DNA from: Crocinitomicaceae bacterium
GTDB taxonomy: Bacteria; Bacteroidota; Bacteroidia; Flavobacteriales_D; Crocinitomicaceae
NCBI GenBank assembly: GCA_016708105.1
Contig: JADJGJ010000001.1
Span: 1,054,001-1,118,000, forward strand
Reading direction: 5' to 3'
Length of the DNA stretch: 64,000 bases
Shown here: in pieces, positions 44,802-53,513 of the stretch
How the letters are laid out: each line of letters begins with the position of its first letter
Numbering within the stretch: the first letter of the stretch is position 1
The notes under the pieces: model-generated
What the model was told of the DNA's origin: nothing
The model's input: the letters and a program-made list of their open reading frames with translations, nothing else
The model's database searches: none
Program-made: the position numbers and the translations under genes

Positions 44802-47800
44802 TTATTTTAACACAGTTACGTGTCCTCTGTGTTTTTGTTTTTTATCAGAGAGTTTTTCTCCGAATTCAATTTGCCAGATATAAACTCCATCCTCAACTAA
44901 TCCCTTATCTCCATAAGTTCCATCCCATCCAAAATCGTAGTTGTATGATTCAAATACAATTTCTCCCCAACGATTGAAAATTGTTAAGTGATAGTCATAC
45001 ATATCAATTCCTGATGTCATAACAGGTTTGAATACCTGGTTATGTGGATCACCATCAGGTGTAATTACGTTTGGAACATAGAAGAATATTTCTTCATAGA
45101 TTGTCACGTCTGCACAAACAGTATCAGTACATCCATCAACTGAAGTTACTACTTGACAAACTTCAAATACTGTTTCCTCTTCCACATTAGGGAAGGTAAA
45201 TTCAGGATTTTGCTCCAGTGAAGTTCCTACTCCGCCAAAATTATACTGGTAGAACACCGCACCGTTAGAAATGTCAACAATCGTGATGGTTGGATTCAAT
45301 GTTGTCGGATCATAAGGTTGCCAGTAGAATCCAGCCACCGGATTTGGATTAACACATACCAGATCATCAAATGTTGAAGTACCAACACAACCATCTACTG
45401 AGGTGACAGTAAGTGTTACGTCATAACATCCCGGATCATTATACCAATTTGAAACGTTGTCACCTGTAGCGCTATTGCCATTACCAAAAGTCCATGTTGC
45501 CGAACCTGGCATTGACAATGGTGTAGTATTTACAAAATTGGACAATAGAGGCGCACAACCAACAGCAGGATCTACTGTCAATGTTGGAACCGGAATTCCG
45601 TTAAAGTTTACAATGATCTCTGTTGTATCTGTCCACTGGCATTGGTCAGTTCCAACCACATAGATTGAACCTGCAGTTGTAGGTGTATAGGTGAATGATG
45701 AACCGGTTGCAATAGAATCTAGGTTGCTGTCTAACCAGGCATACGTATATGCAGGTACACCGTCAAACCCATTTGCTGCAATAGTTTCATCATCTCCAGG
45801 ACACAAAGTAATAGTGTCAAGTGTAGTTGTTTGATAGAATGGAGGAATAATACTTACATCAACATCCTGCACGTTTGATACACAACCATAAATGTCATAC
45901 ACGGTACAGGTGAAAGTTGTTGGTGTTGTCAGATTCACTGTATAGTACTGTGCTGTATCTCCGGTGTTCCACACATAATAGTATCCTGGTGTACCACCGG
46001 TAGCATTACTTGAAATTACACCTGAACCATCATAACACATGGTGATATCCGTAATTGGATCTTGAACTACAGGTGTAGGTTCATAAAGGGTGATTTGTTG
46101 TGCCTGGGTACAACCCGCTGCATTTTGAATTACAAGATCATACACTGTTCCTCCAACAGAACCACAAAGTCCGGTAAAAGTATTTCCGGCAACAAATGTT
46201 GCTCCATTATCAATGCTATATCCTGTTGCGTTCAATGCATAGATTGTGATTGTTCCATCACAAACACCGTTACAGCTTATATCTGTTCCTGCTACGCTTG
46301 TGAAACCAAGCATTGTCGGTTGATCCACCACAAAGTTTCCGGTGATCAAACATCCGTTTGCGTCTGTGACATCAACAGTATATCCTCCTGCACACAGGTT
46401 AGTAGCCGTATTAGATCCGGCACCTGCAACTCCACCAGCCCAGTTGTAGTTGTATGCTCCGGTTCCGCCTGAAATTGTAAGTGTAGCAGATCCATCACAT
46501 AATCCATAACACGAAGCATCAACATCATTTTGAGCAGTGATAGCTAGCGCTGCTGGTTCTGTAATTGTTTCAGTTCCGGTTACGGTACATCCGTTGTCAT
46601 CTTGCACTGCAACGTTGTATGTGCCTGCAGCTATGAATTGAGAAATGTCTTGCACAATATAAGTTGCGCCACCGTCAAAGCTATAGGTATATGGGCTTGT
46701 ACCACCGGCCGCATTCAGATCTATTTCACCGGAGTTATCTCCATTACAAGTGAGATTTGTCAGTACACTGGTATAACTCAACAAAGTAGGTTCAGTGATA
46801 GTTTCTACTTGGGTGTCTACACATCCATTATCATCTGTAACGGTGATCGTATAAGTATTTGGGCAAACTGAATTGAATGTATTACCAGACTGAAGTGCAC
46901 CGCCTATATCGTAATCAAGTGTTCCTGTTCCGCCGTTTGCAGTAATTACAAACGAACCGTCACAAGCGCCGTTACACGTTACGTTGCTCACAGCTATACC
47001 CGTAATCATTGGAGCTGCCTCTGCTGGTACGAATTCAAGTGAGGTTACTTGACACCCATTATCGTCTTCAACAATTACGTTGTAGTTGTTTGATGCCAAT
47101 GCGGTGAAAGTACTTCCCGCTTGGAATGATACGCCACCATTATTACTGTAATTATAAACTGGAGTTCCGCCAGCTGCGTTTACCTGAATTTCTCCGTTCG
47201 GCAATCCGCAGGTTGATGGAGTAATGGTAGTTGTAAATGACAATGCCGTTGGCTCGTTGACAGTTTGCACGGCCGTAATGCTACAGTTATTATCATCTAC
47301 CACGTAAATATTTTGTGTTCCTGCACACAAGCCTGTTAGATTAGAACCTGACTGAAGTGTAATCCCGCCGTCTGCTGAGTACAAGTATGGAGCTGTTCCA
47401 CCGTTTGCCACAACGGATACTTCACCATCACAAACTCCGTTGCAAAGTGCATCTGTTACAGTATATGCTGCAGCAAGAGGCGCTGGTTGATTTATTGTTT
47501 GTGTAGTAGTATATGTACAACCAAGTGGGTCTGTCACAATTACGTTATAAGTATTTGCAGCAAGGGCAGGGAAAATTCCGGTACCATTAGTTGACGCACC
47601 AAACTGATAAGTATATGGTGTACCGTTTGAACCTGATGCTACAATTTGTGCAAACCCTGAGTTGTTTCCGTTACATGTCAAATCAGTTGCATTGATTATT
47701 ACGTTGAATGGAGTAGGTTCATCTACATCAATTGTTACTGTTCCTAAACATCCGTTACCATCCATAACCGTAATAGTATATGTACCGGCTGCAAGACCAG

Positions 47801-50800
47801 AGAAATTTGTACCTGCCTGATAAGTTGCCCCACCATCAATTGAATATTGGTATGGACCACCATCACCACCTGTTACACCGGTCACGTTAATTTGACCATC
47901 TGCACCTGCGTTACAAGTTACATCTACTGAAGATAGGGTTGCAATAACTGAATCAGGATGATTGATAGTGAACTGTTGAATACCAAGACACAAACCGGCA
48001 TCTTGAATAGTTACATAATATGTATCTGCAGATAAACCTGGGAATACACCGGTACCATTTACAGTTGCACCCGGGGTAATTGAATACGTGAATGGTGCGG
48101 CACCAAAAGTTTGTGATACAATACCTAATCCATCTGTTCCATTATAACATGTTGCATCTACAGTTACATCAACTTGAGTTATCATGACGTTGTCAGACAA
48201 GGCAGAATAAACTGAGTCAACACAACCGTTGGCGTCACTTACAACCAAATTATATAAACCGGAGAAAAGACCTCCAAAGAAACCATCATTTACTTGTGGT
48301 GTACCACCAATAGTGTAGATATAAGGCGCTAAACCGGCAGTTGCAATAATTTCAAAACTTCCATCTTGCGCACCGCAGTTAGATGGGTTGTTAGCAATAA
48401 AGTTAAATGTGAACGGAGGAGGATCAGTCAATGTTACGGTATTGGTTGTTTGACAACCATGACTATCTTCCACAACCACATCATAAACTCCGGCCATCAA
48501 ACCAGTAACTGGTGAAGTTCCGGTAAAGGTTGCGCCATTGTCAACACTATATGTGTATCCAGGTGTTCCGCCACCAGGTGTAAATGAAATTTCACCTGTT
48601 GGAGTTTGATGACATTGTGGATCAACAAAACCATTTGTTAAAGTCAATACAGGTGGTTGAGTAATTACAACCACTGCATTGGCAAGACATCCATTTGCAT
48701 CTTTTACAACCACATTGATATTACCTGCGCACAGACCTGTAAGTATGTTACTGGGTTGGAATGTTAACCCGTTGTTTGAACTGTACTCATAAGGCGGAGT
48801 AGCGTTTGATGCGTTAACTGTGATTTGACCATCACACACTCCGTTACATGATGCCGCAACCGGAGTACTTGTAAAGGTGAGTGGTGTTGGCTGTGTAATG
48901 GTGAAGTTTACTGTTCCTGTACAACCATTAAGGTCGGTAACAGTTACCGTGTGTGCACCAGCAGCAACAGAGTTGAATGAGTTGCTACCTTGTAATGCAC
49001 CGCCATCTAATTGATATTGAAAAGGAGCCGTACCACCTGTAACACCAATGGTAACACCACCCGTTAATGCACCGGCACAAGCCACGTTGGTTAATACATC
49101 AACAAATGGAACCGGACCGGCAGAAGAACCAATGGTTATAGGTAATGTTTCAGTGCAACCTAATCCATCCGTAACTGTTGCAGTGTATGATCCTGAAGCC
49201 ATACCGGTGAAAACACCAGTTGCGTTTGAAGAAGCGCCTATTGTATAAGTATATGCTACTGCACCGCCACCAGCTGATACGGTTACCGCCCCGTTGTTGG
49301 CACCACAGGTTGCCGGTGTCACAGAAATTTGTGAGAGTGTAAGATCAGTTGGTTGAGTAATGGTTGAGTTAATGGTATAGGTACAAAGGTTTGCATCTCT
49401 AACAGTTATTGTATAAGCACCAGGACATAGACCGGTGAATGTACTTGTTCCGCTAAATGCACCTCCGTTTAATGAATATTGATAACCCGGTGTTCCGCCT
49501 GATGGAGGATTCACTGAAATTTGACCGTTGCATAAACCAAAACAAGTAACATTCGTTGTGGTTGCAGTTGCTGTTACAGCAGATCCGGGTTGAGTTACGG
49601 TTACACTGGTTGTAGCTGTACATCCGGTATTATCTGTGATAGTTACATTGTATGTTCCTGCTGCTAGGTTAGTTGCTGTCTGAGTTGTCTGACCAATTGG
49701 TACCATTCCGGCATTGTACCAAACATACGTGTATGGTGCAACCCCATTTGCAGGGTTAGCCGTGGCAGTACCACTTGCTTGACCAAAACAAAGCGCCGGT
49801 GTAAATGATGCAGTCACGGTGCAGCAAGTAGGACCAGGATTGATGGTGAAAGTTCCACTGTATTGACATCCGTTTGCAGCAACTACTGTATAAGTATAGT
49901 TACCATCAGGTAAGTTGGTAAATGATGCAACTGCACCAGAAGTGTTTGCCTCAACCACTGAACCTGATGCAGGTCCGGCAATTGAAACTGTATAAGGACC
50001 AGAACCAATCGCATTGTTGATTGTTACTGATCCGTTATTATAACCTGCGCAAGTCTCAGCTACTGTTGAAACAGTTGGAGCAGGAAGTGAAGAATAGCTA
50101 ACAACGATATCATCATAATCTGTAATCGTCAAACCATCACAACGAGTGTAAGTAACACGTGCAGTATAAGTAGTGGTAACTCCGTTTGGACATACGTTAA
50201 TTGTATTCCCCGTTCCAATAACGGTTCCGCCCACACCTGCAACAGCACCAGTTACCCATTCAACCGTGTAGATTGGAGCTCCATTTGGAGTAAATCTCCA
50301 CCCTTCAGGTGCACCGGTTGTAACGGTCCAGTCTGGTGTTGGAGCATTTCTTCCCGGCGCTGCCATACCTGCTGAACCGGCTTGGTTTTGGATACCAACA
50401 ATGGCGTTACCACCATTCCAGGTTGTACATAAATCTTTTCTATTAATATAAACGTCAATTACGTTGGTTGTTTCATACAATACAATCATGTGGGTTGAAC
50501 GCATGGATGTACAGCTAAAGTGACCAAGCAAGTTGAATGAAACAACCAAAATACGACAAGGAGCTGTACCTTGAAGATACCATTTAACTGTGCCAGCTAC
50601 TGAAGGATCAATATCATGATAAACACCAAAAATATCACCGGCAGCTGTTAGTCCTGCATTGGGGCAACCAACAGAAAATGACCATGGGCAGTAACCACCG
50701 GGAGTTGATGGACCACCAAAATCAATTGATCCATTTGATCCAATCTGACAGTCGTTATAGGTTGTTCCGTAATAACAAAACGGGAATGGCAACGCAATAT

Positions 50801-51062
50801 TTGGACTCCAGATATCATCCGTTCCAACTGAAACTGATGTTCCTCCGGCCGCGTTATATGCAATTGGCGGTGAGTGAGGAATGGAGCTCACAGTGTACGT
50901 TGAAGTGTTACCTACCGCAAACGGAGTAGCAGACAATGTTGTACAGTTTTGCGTACATGGTAACACTTGATCAGGTCCCGCAACAATGTTCGGACATCCT
51001 GGGAATTGTGCATAAGCGCCAAGGCCACTCATCACAAAAAGAAAAATAAATAAATTTTTCAT
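44802..51062 (-). CDS. Giant SprB-repeat surface protein with T9SS type B signal
   Basis: About 2086 residues. A signal peptide (MKNLFIFLF to AYAQ) is followed by an N-terminal globular region to about 325. Roughly eighteen SprB-type repeats of about 75-80 residues span about 326-1735, each with a TCxGxxDG core, GGTxPYxYS and (Y/A)GxYxVxVxDxxGC. A PKD-like region (about 1810-1945, GCAPLLSNFVN) and the gliding-motility-associated C-terminal domain (FYVPNVITPDGD, FNRWGEIVFES, WDGTYGDKGLVEDGVYIW) complete it. This predicts export by type IX secretion and anchoring as an adhesin; gliding itself is not shown. MPMKNLF from 51068 is an alternative start. Confidence 0.93.
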   Translation of the reverse strand: MKNLFIFLFVMSGLGAYAQFPGCPNIVAGPDQVLPCTQNCTTLSATPFAVGNTSTYTVSSIPHSPPIAYNAAGGTSVSVGTDDIWSPNIALPFPFCYYGTTYNDCQIGSNGSIDFGGPSTPGGYCPWSFSVGCPNAGLTAAGDIFGVYHDIDPSVAGTVKWYLQGTAPCRILVVSFNLLGHFSCTSMRSTHMIVLYETTNVIDVYINRKDLCTTWNGGNAIVGIQNQAGSAGMAAPGRNAPTPDWTVTTGAPEGWRFTPNGAPIYTVEWVTGAVAGVGGTVIGTGNTINVCPNGVTTTYTARVTYTRCDGLTITDYDDIVVSYSSLPAPTVSTVAETCAGYNNGSVTINNAIGSGPYTVSIAGPASGSVVEANTSGAVASFTNLPDGNYTYTVVAANGCQYSGTFTINPGPTCCTVTASFTPALCFGQASGTATANPANGVAPYTYVWYNAGMVPIGQTTQTATNLAAGTYNVTITDNTGCTATTSVTVTQPGSAVTATATTTNVTCFGLCNGQISVNPPSGGTPGYQYSLNGGAFSGTSTFTGLCPGAYTITVRDANLCTYTINSTITQPTDLTLSQISVTPATCGANNGAVTVSAGGGAVAYTYTIGASSNATGVFTGMASGSYTATVTDGLGCTETLPITIGSSAGPVPFVDVLTNVACAGALTGGVTIGVTGGTAPFQYQLDGGALQGSNSFNSVAAGAHTVTVTDLNGCTGTVNFTITQPTPLTFTSTPVAASCNGVCDGQITVNASNATPPYEYSSNNGLTFQPSNILTGLCAGNINVVVKDANGCLANAVVVITQPPVLTLTNGFVDPQCHQTPTGEISFTPGGGTPGYTYSVDNGATFTGTSPVTGLMAGVYDVVVEDSHGCQTTNTVTLTDPPPFTFNFIANNPSNCGAQDGSFEIIATAGLAPYIYTIGGTPQVNDGFFGGLFSGLYNLVVSDANGCVDSVYSALSDNVMITQVDVTVDATCYNGTDGLGIVSQTFGAAPFTYSITPGATVNGTGVFPGLSADTYYVTIQDAGLCLGIQQFTINHPDSVIATLSSVDVTCNAGADGQINVTGVTGGDGGPYQYSIDGGATYQAGTNFSGLAAGTYTITVMDGNGCLGTVTIDVDEPTPFNVIINATDLTCNGNNSGFAQIVASGSNGTPYTYQFGASTNGTGIFPALAANTYNVIVTDPLGCTYTTTQTINQPAPLAAAYTVTDALCNGVCDGEVSVVANGGTAPYLYSADGGITLQSGSNLTGLCAGTQNIYVVDDNNCSITAVQTVNEPTALSFTTTITPSTCGLPNGEIQVNAAGGTPVYNYSNNGGVSFQAGSTFTALASNNYNVIVEDDNGCQVTSLEFVPAEAAPMITGIAVSNVTCNGACDGSFVITANGGTGTLDYDIGGALQSGNTFNSVCPNTYTITVTDDNGCVDTQVETITEPTLLSYTSVLTNLTCNGDNSGEIDLNAAGGTSPYTYSFDGGATYIVQDISQFIAAGTYNVAVQDDNGCTVTGTETITEPAALAITAQNDVDASCYGLCDGSATLTISGGTGAYNYNWAGGVAGAGSNTATNLCAGGYTVDVTDANGCLITGNFVVDQPTMLGFTSVAGTDISCNGVCDGTITIYALNATGYSIDNGATFVAGNTFTGLCGSVGGTVYDLVIQNAAGCTQAQQITLYEPTPVVQDPITDITMCYDGSGVISSNATGGTPGYYYVWNTGDTAQYYTVNLTTPTTFTCTVYDIYGCVSNVQDVDVSIIPPFYQTTTLDTITLCPGDDETIAANGFDGVPAYTYAWLDSNLDSIATGSSFTYTPTTAGSIYVVGTDQCQWTDTTEIIVNFNGIPVPTLTVDPAVGCAPLLSNFVNTTPLSMPGSATWTFGNGNSATGDNVSNWYNDPGCYDVTLTVTSVDGCVGTSTFDDLVCVNPNPVAGFYWQPYDPTTLNPTITIVDISNGAVFYQYNFGGVGTSLEQNPEFTFPNVEEETVFEVCQVVTSVDGCTDTVCADVTIYEEIFFYVPNVITPDGDPHNQVFKPVMTSGIDMYDYHLTIFNRWGEIVFESYNYDFGWDGTYGDKGLVEDGVYIWQIEFGEKLSDKKQKHRGHVTVLK
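45855..50085 (-). repeat. About eighteen SprB-type coding repeats
   Basis: Units of about 78 residues recur with cores such as LTCNGDNSG, ASCNGVCDGQITV and TCGLPNGEI. They are diverged at DNA level, so they are old repeats rather than recent duplications. Boundaries are approximate. Confidence 0.75.
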
Positions 51063-51321
51063 GGGCATTATTGGGTGTTTATATGCTAGTTAAACGAGTG
51101 ATAAGAAATGGGGTTGCCTCAGTTTTCAATAGATTTAAAGATATCTGTGAGGAATTAGTTAATTCGGTTTTTTTACAGATTTGTTCTAAAGTTAAAAGGC
51201 ATGTATTCAGGAGATTACATGTTTAAAGTATTGAAAAAAAATGATGTTTAAATGGGACGAAAATAATTTAAATCTTGTCATTGTGTTTGATAACACAGGA
51301 AGTGAAAAATATCAAACAAAT

Positions 51322-52344
51322 TTAATTTAAAATTAACGGTAGATTATTTTGAACAAAAGCCAAATCGTTGTCTGTAAAATTTAAATGAGTAACCATTCTG
51401 ATTCTTCCTTTGCCAAAACCAACAACAAGAATTCCGTGTTGTTTGAGTTTTTCAACCACCATTAATTCGTCGAGATTTTTTTTCAGATTGACAACAACAA
51501 TATTTGTTTCAACGGGCACGACACTATCAGCCCATTGCGCTTGTGTAACTATTTTTTCCAATTGTTTTGCGCGCGCATGATCTTCAGAGAGACGATCAAT
51601 ATGATTTTTGAGTGCAAATAATCCACCGGCAGCAATAATACCTGCTTGGCGCATTCCTCCTCCCAAAACTTTTCTGACTCGTCTTGCTTTTTGAATAAAT
51701 TCTTGTGAACCTAAAAGCACAGAACCAACCGGTGCGCCCAAACTTTTAGAAAGACAAACTGAGATAGAATCAAATTGTTTTCCGTACTCAAGCGGATTTA
51801 TTTTTGTCACAGCTAACGCATTAAAAACACGGGCACCATCCAAATGGAATTTCAGTTTTTTTTCGGTACAAATGGTGTTGATTTTTTTGATTACATCAAA
51901 GTCATAGATTACACCGCCGCCGCGGTTAGATGTGTCTTCAATGCTAACCATTTTTGTAATGGGATAATGTTGATCATCCGGGTTGATGTTGGGAATTATT
52001 TCATCGGGATTGATGCGTCCCTGATTGCCTCTCAACAATCTGACAGATGCACCTGAGTTGCGCATAATTCCGCCACCTTCATAACGGTAAATATGCGACT
52101 CTTCATGGCAGATTACTTCATCTCCCGGTTGACAGTAAACATTGATTGCTATTTGATTCGTTTGCGTTCCTGAAGTACAAAATAATCCTGCCTCCTTTCC
52201 AAACATTGCAGCGGCGAACGATTCGAGTTCTTTCACGGTTGGATCATCACCAAAAACATCATCACCTACTTCGGCCTTTAACATGAATTGACGCATGGCG
52301 TCTGTTGGTTTGGTTACGGTGTCACTTCGAAGATCTACTTGCAT
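51322..52344 (-). CDS. ltaE: Low-specificity threonine aldolase
   Basis: A 340-residue fold-type I PLP enzyme splitting threonine or allo-threonine into glycine and acetaldehyde. It starts with the family block DLRSDTVTKPTDAMR, has GDDVFGDDPTV and LDGARVFNA, and the PLP lysine in CLSKSLGAPVGS. Length is normal. It follows the O-methyltransferase gene by 42 bases in the same direction and may be read from the same transcript. The 253 bases downstream to the SprB-repeat start show nothing recognisable. Confidence 0.93.
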   Translation of the reverse strand: MQVDLRSDTVTKPTDAMRQFMLKAEVGDDVFGDDPTVKELESFAAAMFGKEAGLFCTSGTQTNQIAINVYCQPGDEVICHEESHIYRYEGGGIMRNSGASVRLLRGNQGRINPDEIIPNINPDDQHYPITKMVSIEDTSNRGGGVIYDFDVIKKINTICTEKKLKFHLDGARVFNALAVTKINPLEYGKQFDSISVCLSKSLGAPVGSVLLGSQEFIQKARRVRKVLGGGMRQAGIIAAGGLFALKNHIDRLSEDHARAKQLEKIVTQAQWADSVVPVETNIVVVNLKKNLDELMVVEKLKQHGILVVGFGKGRIRMVTHLNFTDNDLAFVQNNLPLILN

Positions 52345-52386
52345 ACTATTTGATAAAATAAACTGATTGGAAAATGAAGAGATGAA

Positions 52387-53028
52387 TTATAATTTACGGA
52401 TGAAGAAAATTCCATCCCGAATAGGTAGTAGTACTTTAGAAACACGTTTATCCTGCATTATTTTTTCATTGAACGCGGCGAGTGCAGCAGTACTTTTATC
52501 ATTTGGTTTTATTGGTTCAACCACTTTACCACTCCACAGCACATTGTCAGCCAAAATTACGCCTCCGCTTCTCATTTTGTCAATAACCAAATCAAAATAG
52601 ACCGCGTAATTTTCTTTGTCGGCATCAATAAAAACCAGATCAAACGGACCGGTAAGCAAAGGAATTACTGAAGTGGCTTTGTCGTAAATTATTTCAATCT
52701 GATTTGCTCTTGCTGATTGAAGCAAATATTTTTGATGAATGGGTTTAAATTCAGGATTATAATCAATGGTGATTAATTTTCCATTTTCAGCCAATCCTTC
52801 AGAAAGGCAAATTGCCGAATACCCTGTGTAGGTTCCAATTTCAAGTATTGATTGTGGTTTCAGAAGTTGTGAAATGGCACTTAAAATTCTCCCTTGCAAA
52901 TGTCCTGAAATCATGCGTGGAGACATAACATGGAGATGCGTTTCTCTGCGCAGATTATTAAGTAACTCATCTTCTGGTGAAGTGTGTTGCTCACAGTAGT
53001 CAGAAATTTCGCGAGACAAAAAATCCAT
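52387..53028 (-). CDS. Class I SAM-dependent O-methyltransferase (caffeoyl-CoA/catechol type)
   Basis: A 213-residue enzyme. ILEIGTYTGYSAICLSEGL is the SAM-binding loop, FDLVFIDADKENY the second motif with metal-binding Asp, and LADNVLWSGKV the third. This is the bacterial cation-dependent O-methyltransferase group acting on catechol-like hydroxyls; the natural substrate is unknown. Its start codon lies within a 13-base perfect stem (53020-53060), so translation or transcription may be controlled there. The HMA-domain gene is 63 bases upstream. Confidence 0.88.
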   Translation of the reverse strand: MDFLSREISDYCEQHTSPEDELLNNLRRETHLHVMSPRMISGHLQGRILSAISQLLKPQSILEIGTYTGYSAICLSEGLAENGKLITIDYNPEFKPIHQKYLLQSARANQIEIIYDKATSVIPLLTGPFDLVFIDADKENYAVYFDLVIDKMRSGGVILADNVLWSGKVVEPIKPNDKSTAALAAFNEKIMQDKRVSKVLLPIRDGIFFIRKL

Positions 53029-53060
53029 TGTAAACTTTGGCTAAAGATACAATGGATTTT
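53020..53060 (-). promoter_or_regulatory. Perfect hairpin covering the O-methyltransferase start codon
   Basis: 53020-53032 pairs with 53048-53060 over 13 bases without mismatch, and an inner CTTT/AAAG pair adds four. On the minus strand the right arm of the stem contains ATGGATTTT, the start of the gene, followed by more T. It may terminate the HMA transcript, hide the start codon, or both. A TATCTTTA stretch lies at the loop side. Confidence 0.55.
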
Positions 53061-53091
53061 AAAATGTATTCAACAAAATATTGCCTGCAAT

Positions 53092-53442
53092 TTACTTTTT
53101 AGGCTCACAGCTTTCGTCACCACGGCAACATTTTGGAAGCGCCTGCCAAGCTTCATGATTTCTCTCTACTGTATCAGAGCTATATCCCAAGTTTGCCAGC
53201 ACCTCTTTTATTTGTTGTTCAGTGATAACTGCAGGTTTGAATTTTACTGTAAGTATTTTAGTTTCCAAATCAAGTTCTGAATAAATAATTCCTTTAGTAT
53301 AATTGAGTTTATTTTCAATTCGTTCTTTGCATTCACCACATATAGCCGTGGTTGGAAAAGAGATAACTTTCGTTTTTGAATCTTGCATTTGAAATGAACC
53401 CAGCGTAACAAATGCGATTAATAGTATCATGAAATTTTTCAT
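53092..53442 (-). CDS. Secreted heavy-metal-associated (HMA) domain protein
   Basis: A 116-residue protein with a signal peptide (about 1-20) and one ferredoxin-like HMA domain. The metal-binding pair is in TAICGECKERIENKL, and ITEQQIKEVLANLGYSSD is the typical end of the fold. A cysteine-rich tail (LPKCCRGDESCEPKK) adds three more cysteines. It probably binds copper or another soft metal in the periplasm. It follows the TonB receptor gene by 71 bases and precedes the O-methyltransferase gene. Confidence 0.85.
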   Translation of the reverse strand: MKNFMILLIAFVTLGSFQMQDSKTKVISFPTTAICGECKERIENKLNYTKGIIYSELDLETKILTVKFKPAVITEQQIKEVLANLGYSSDTVERNHEAWQALPKCCRGDESCEPKK

Positions 53443-53513
53443 ATAAATTTATTTTTTTAGTGATGAACAGAATTGAAATCTAGGATAAGATTTGTTCATC
53501 TGATCATTAATTA

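Noticed and set aside
45855..50085. Possible CRISPR or direct DNA repeat array in the SprB-repeat gene
   Set aside because: The periodicity is at protein level, about 78 residues, with diverged DNA and an open frame throughout.
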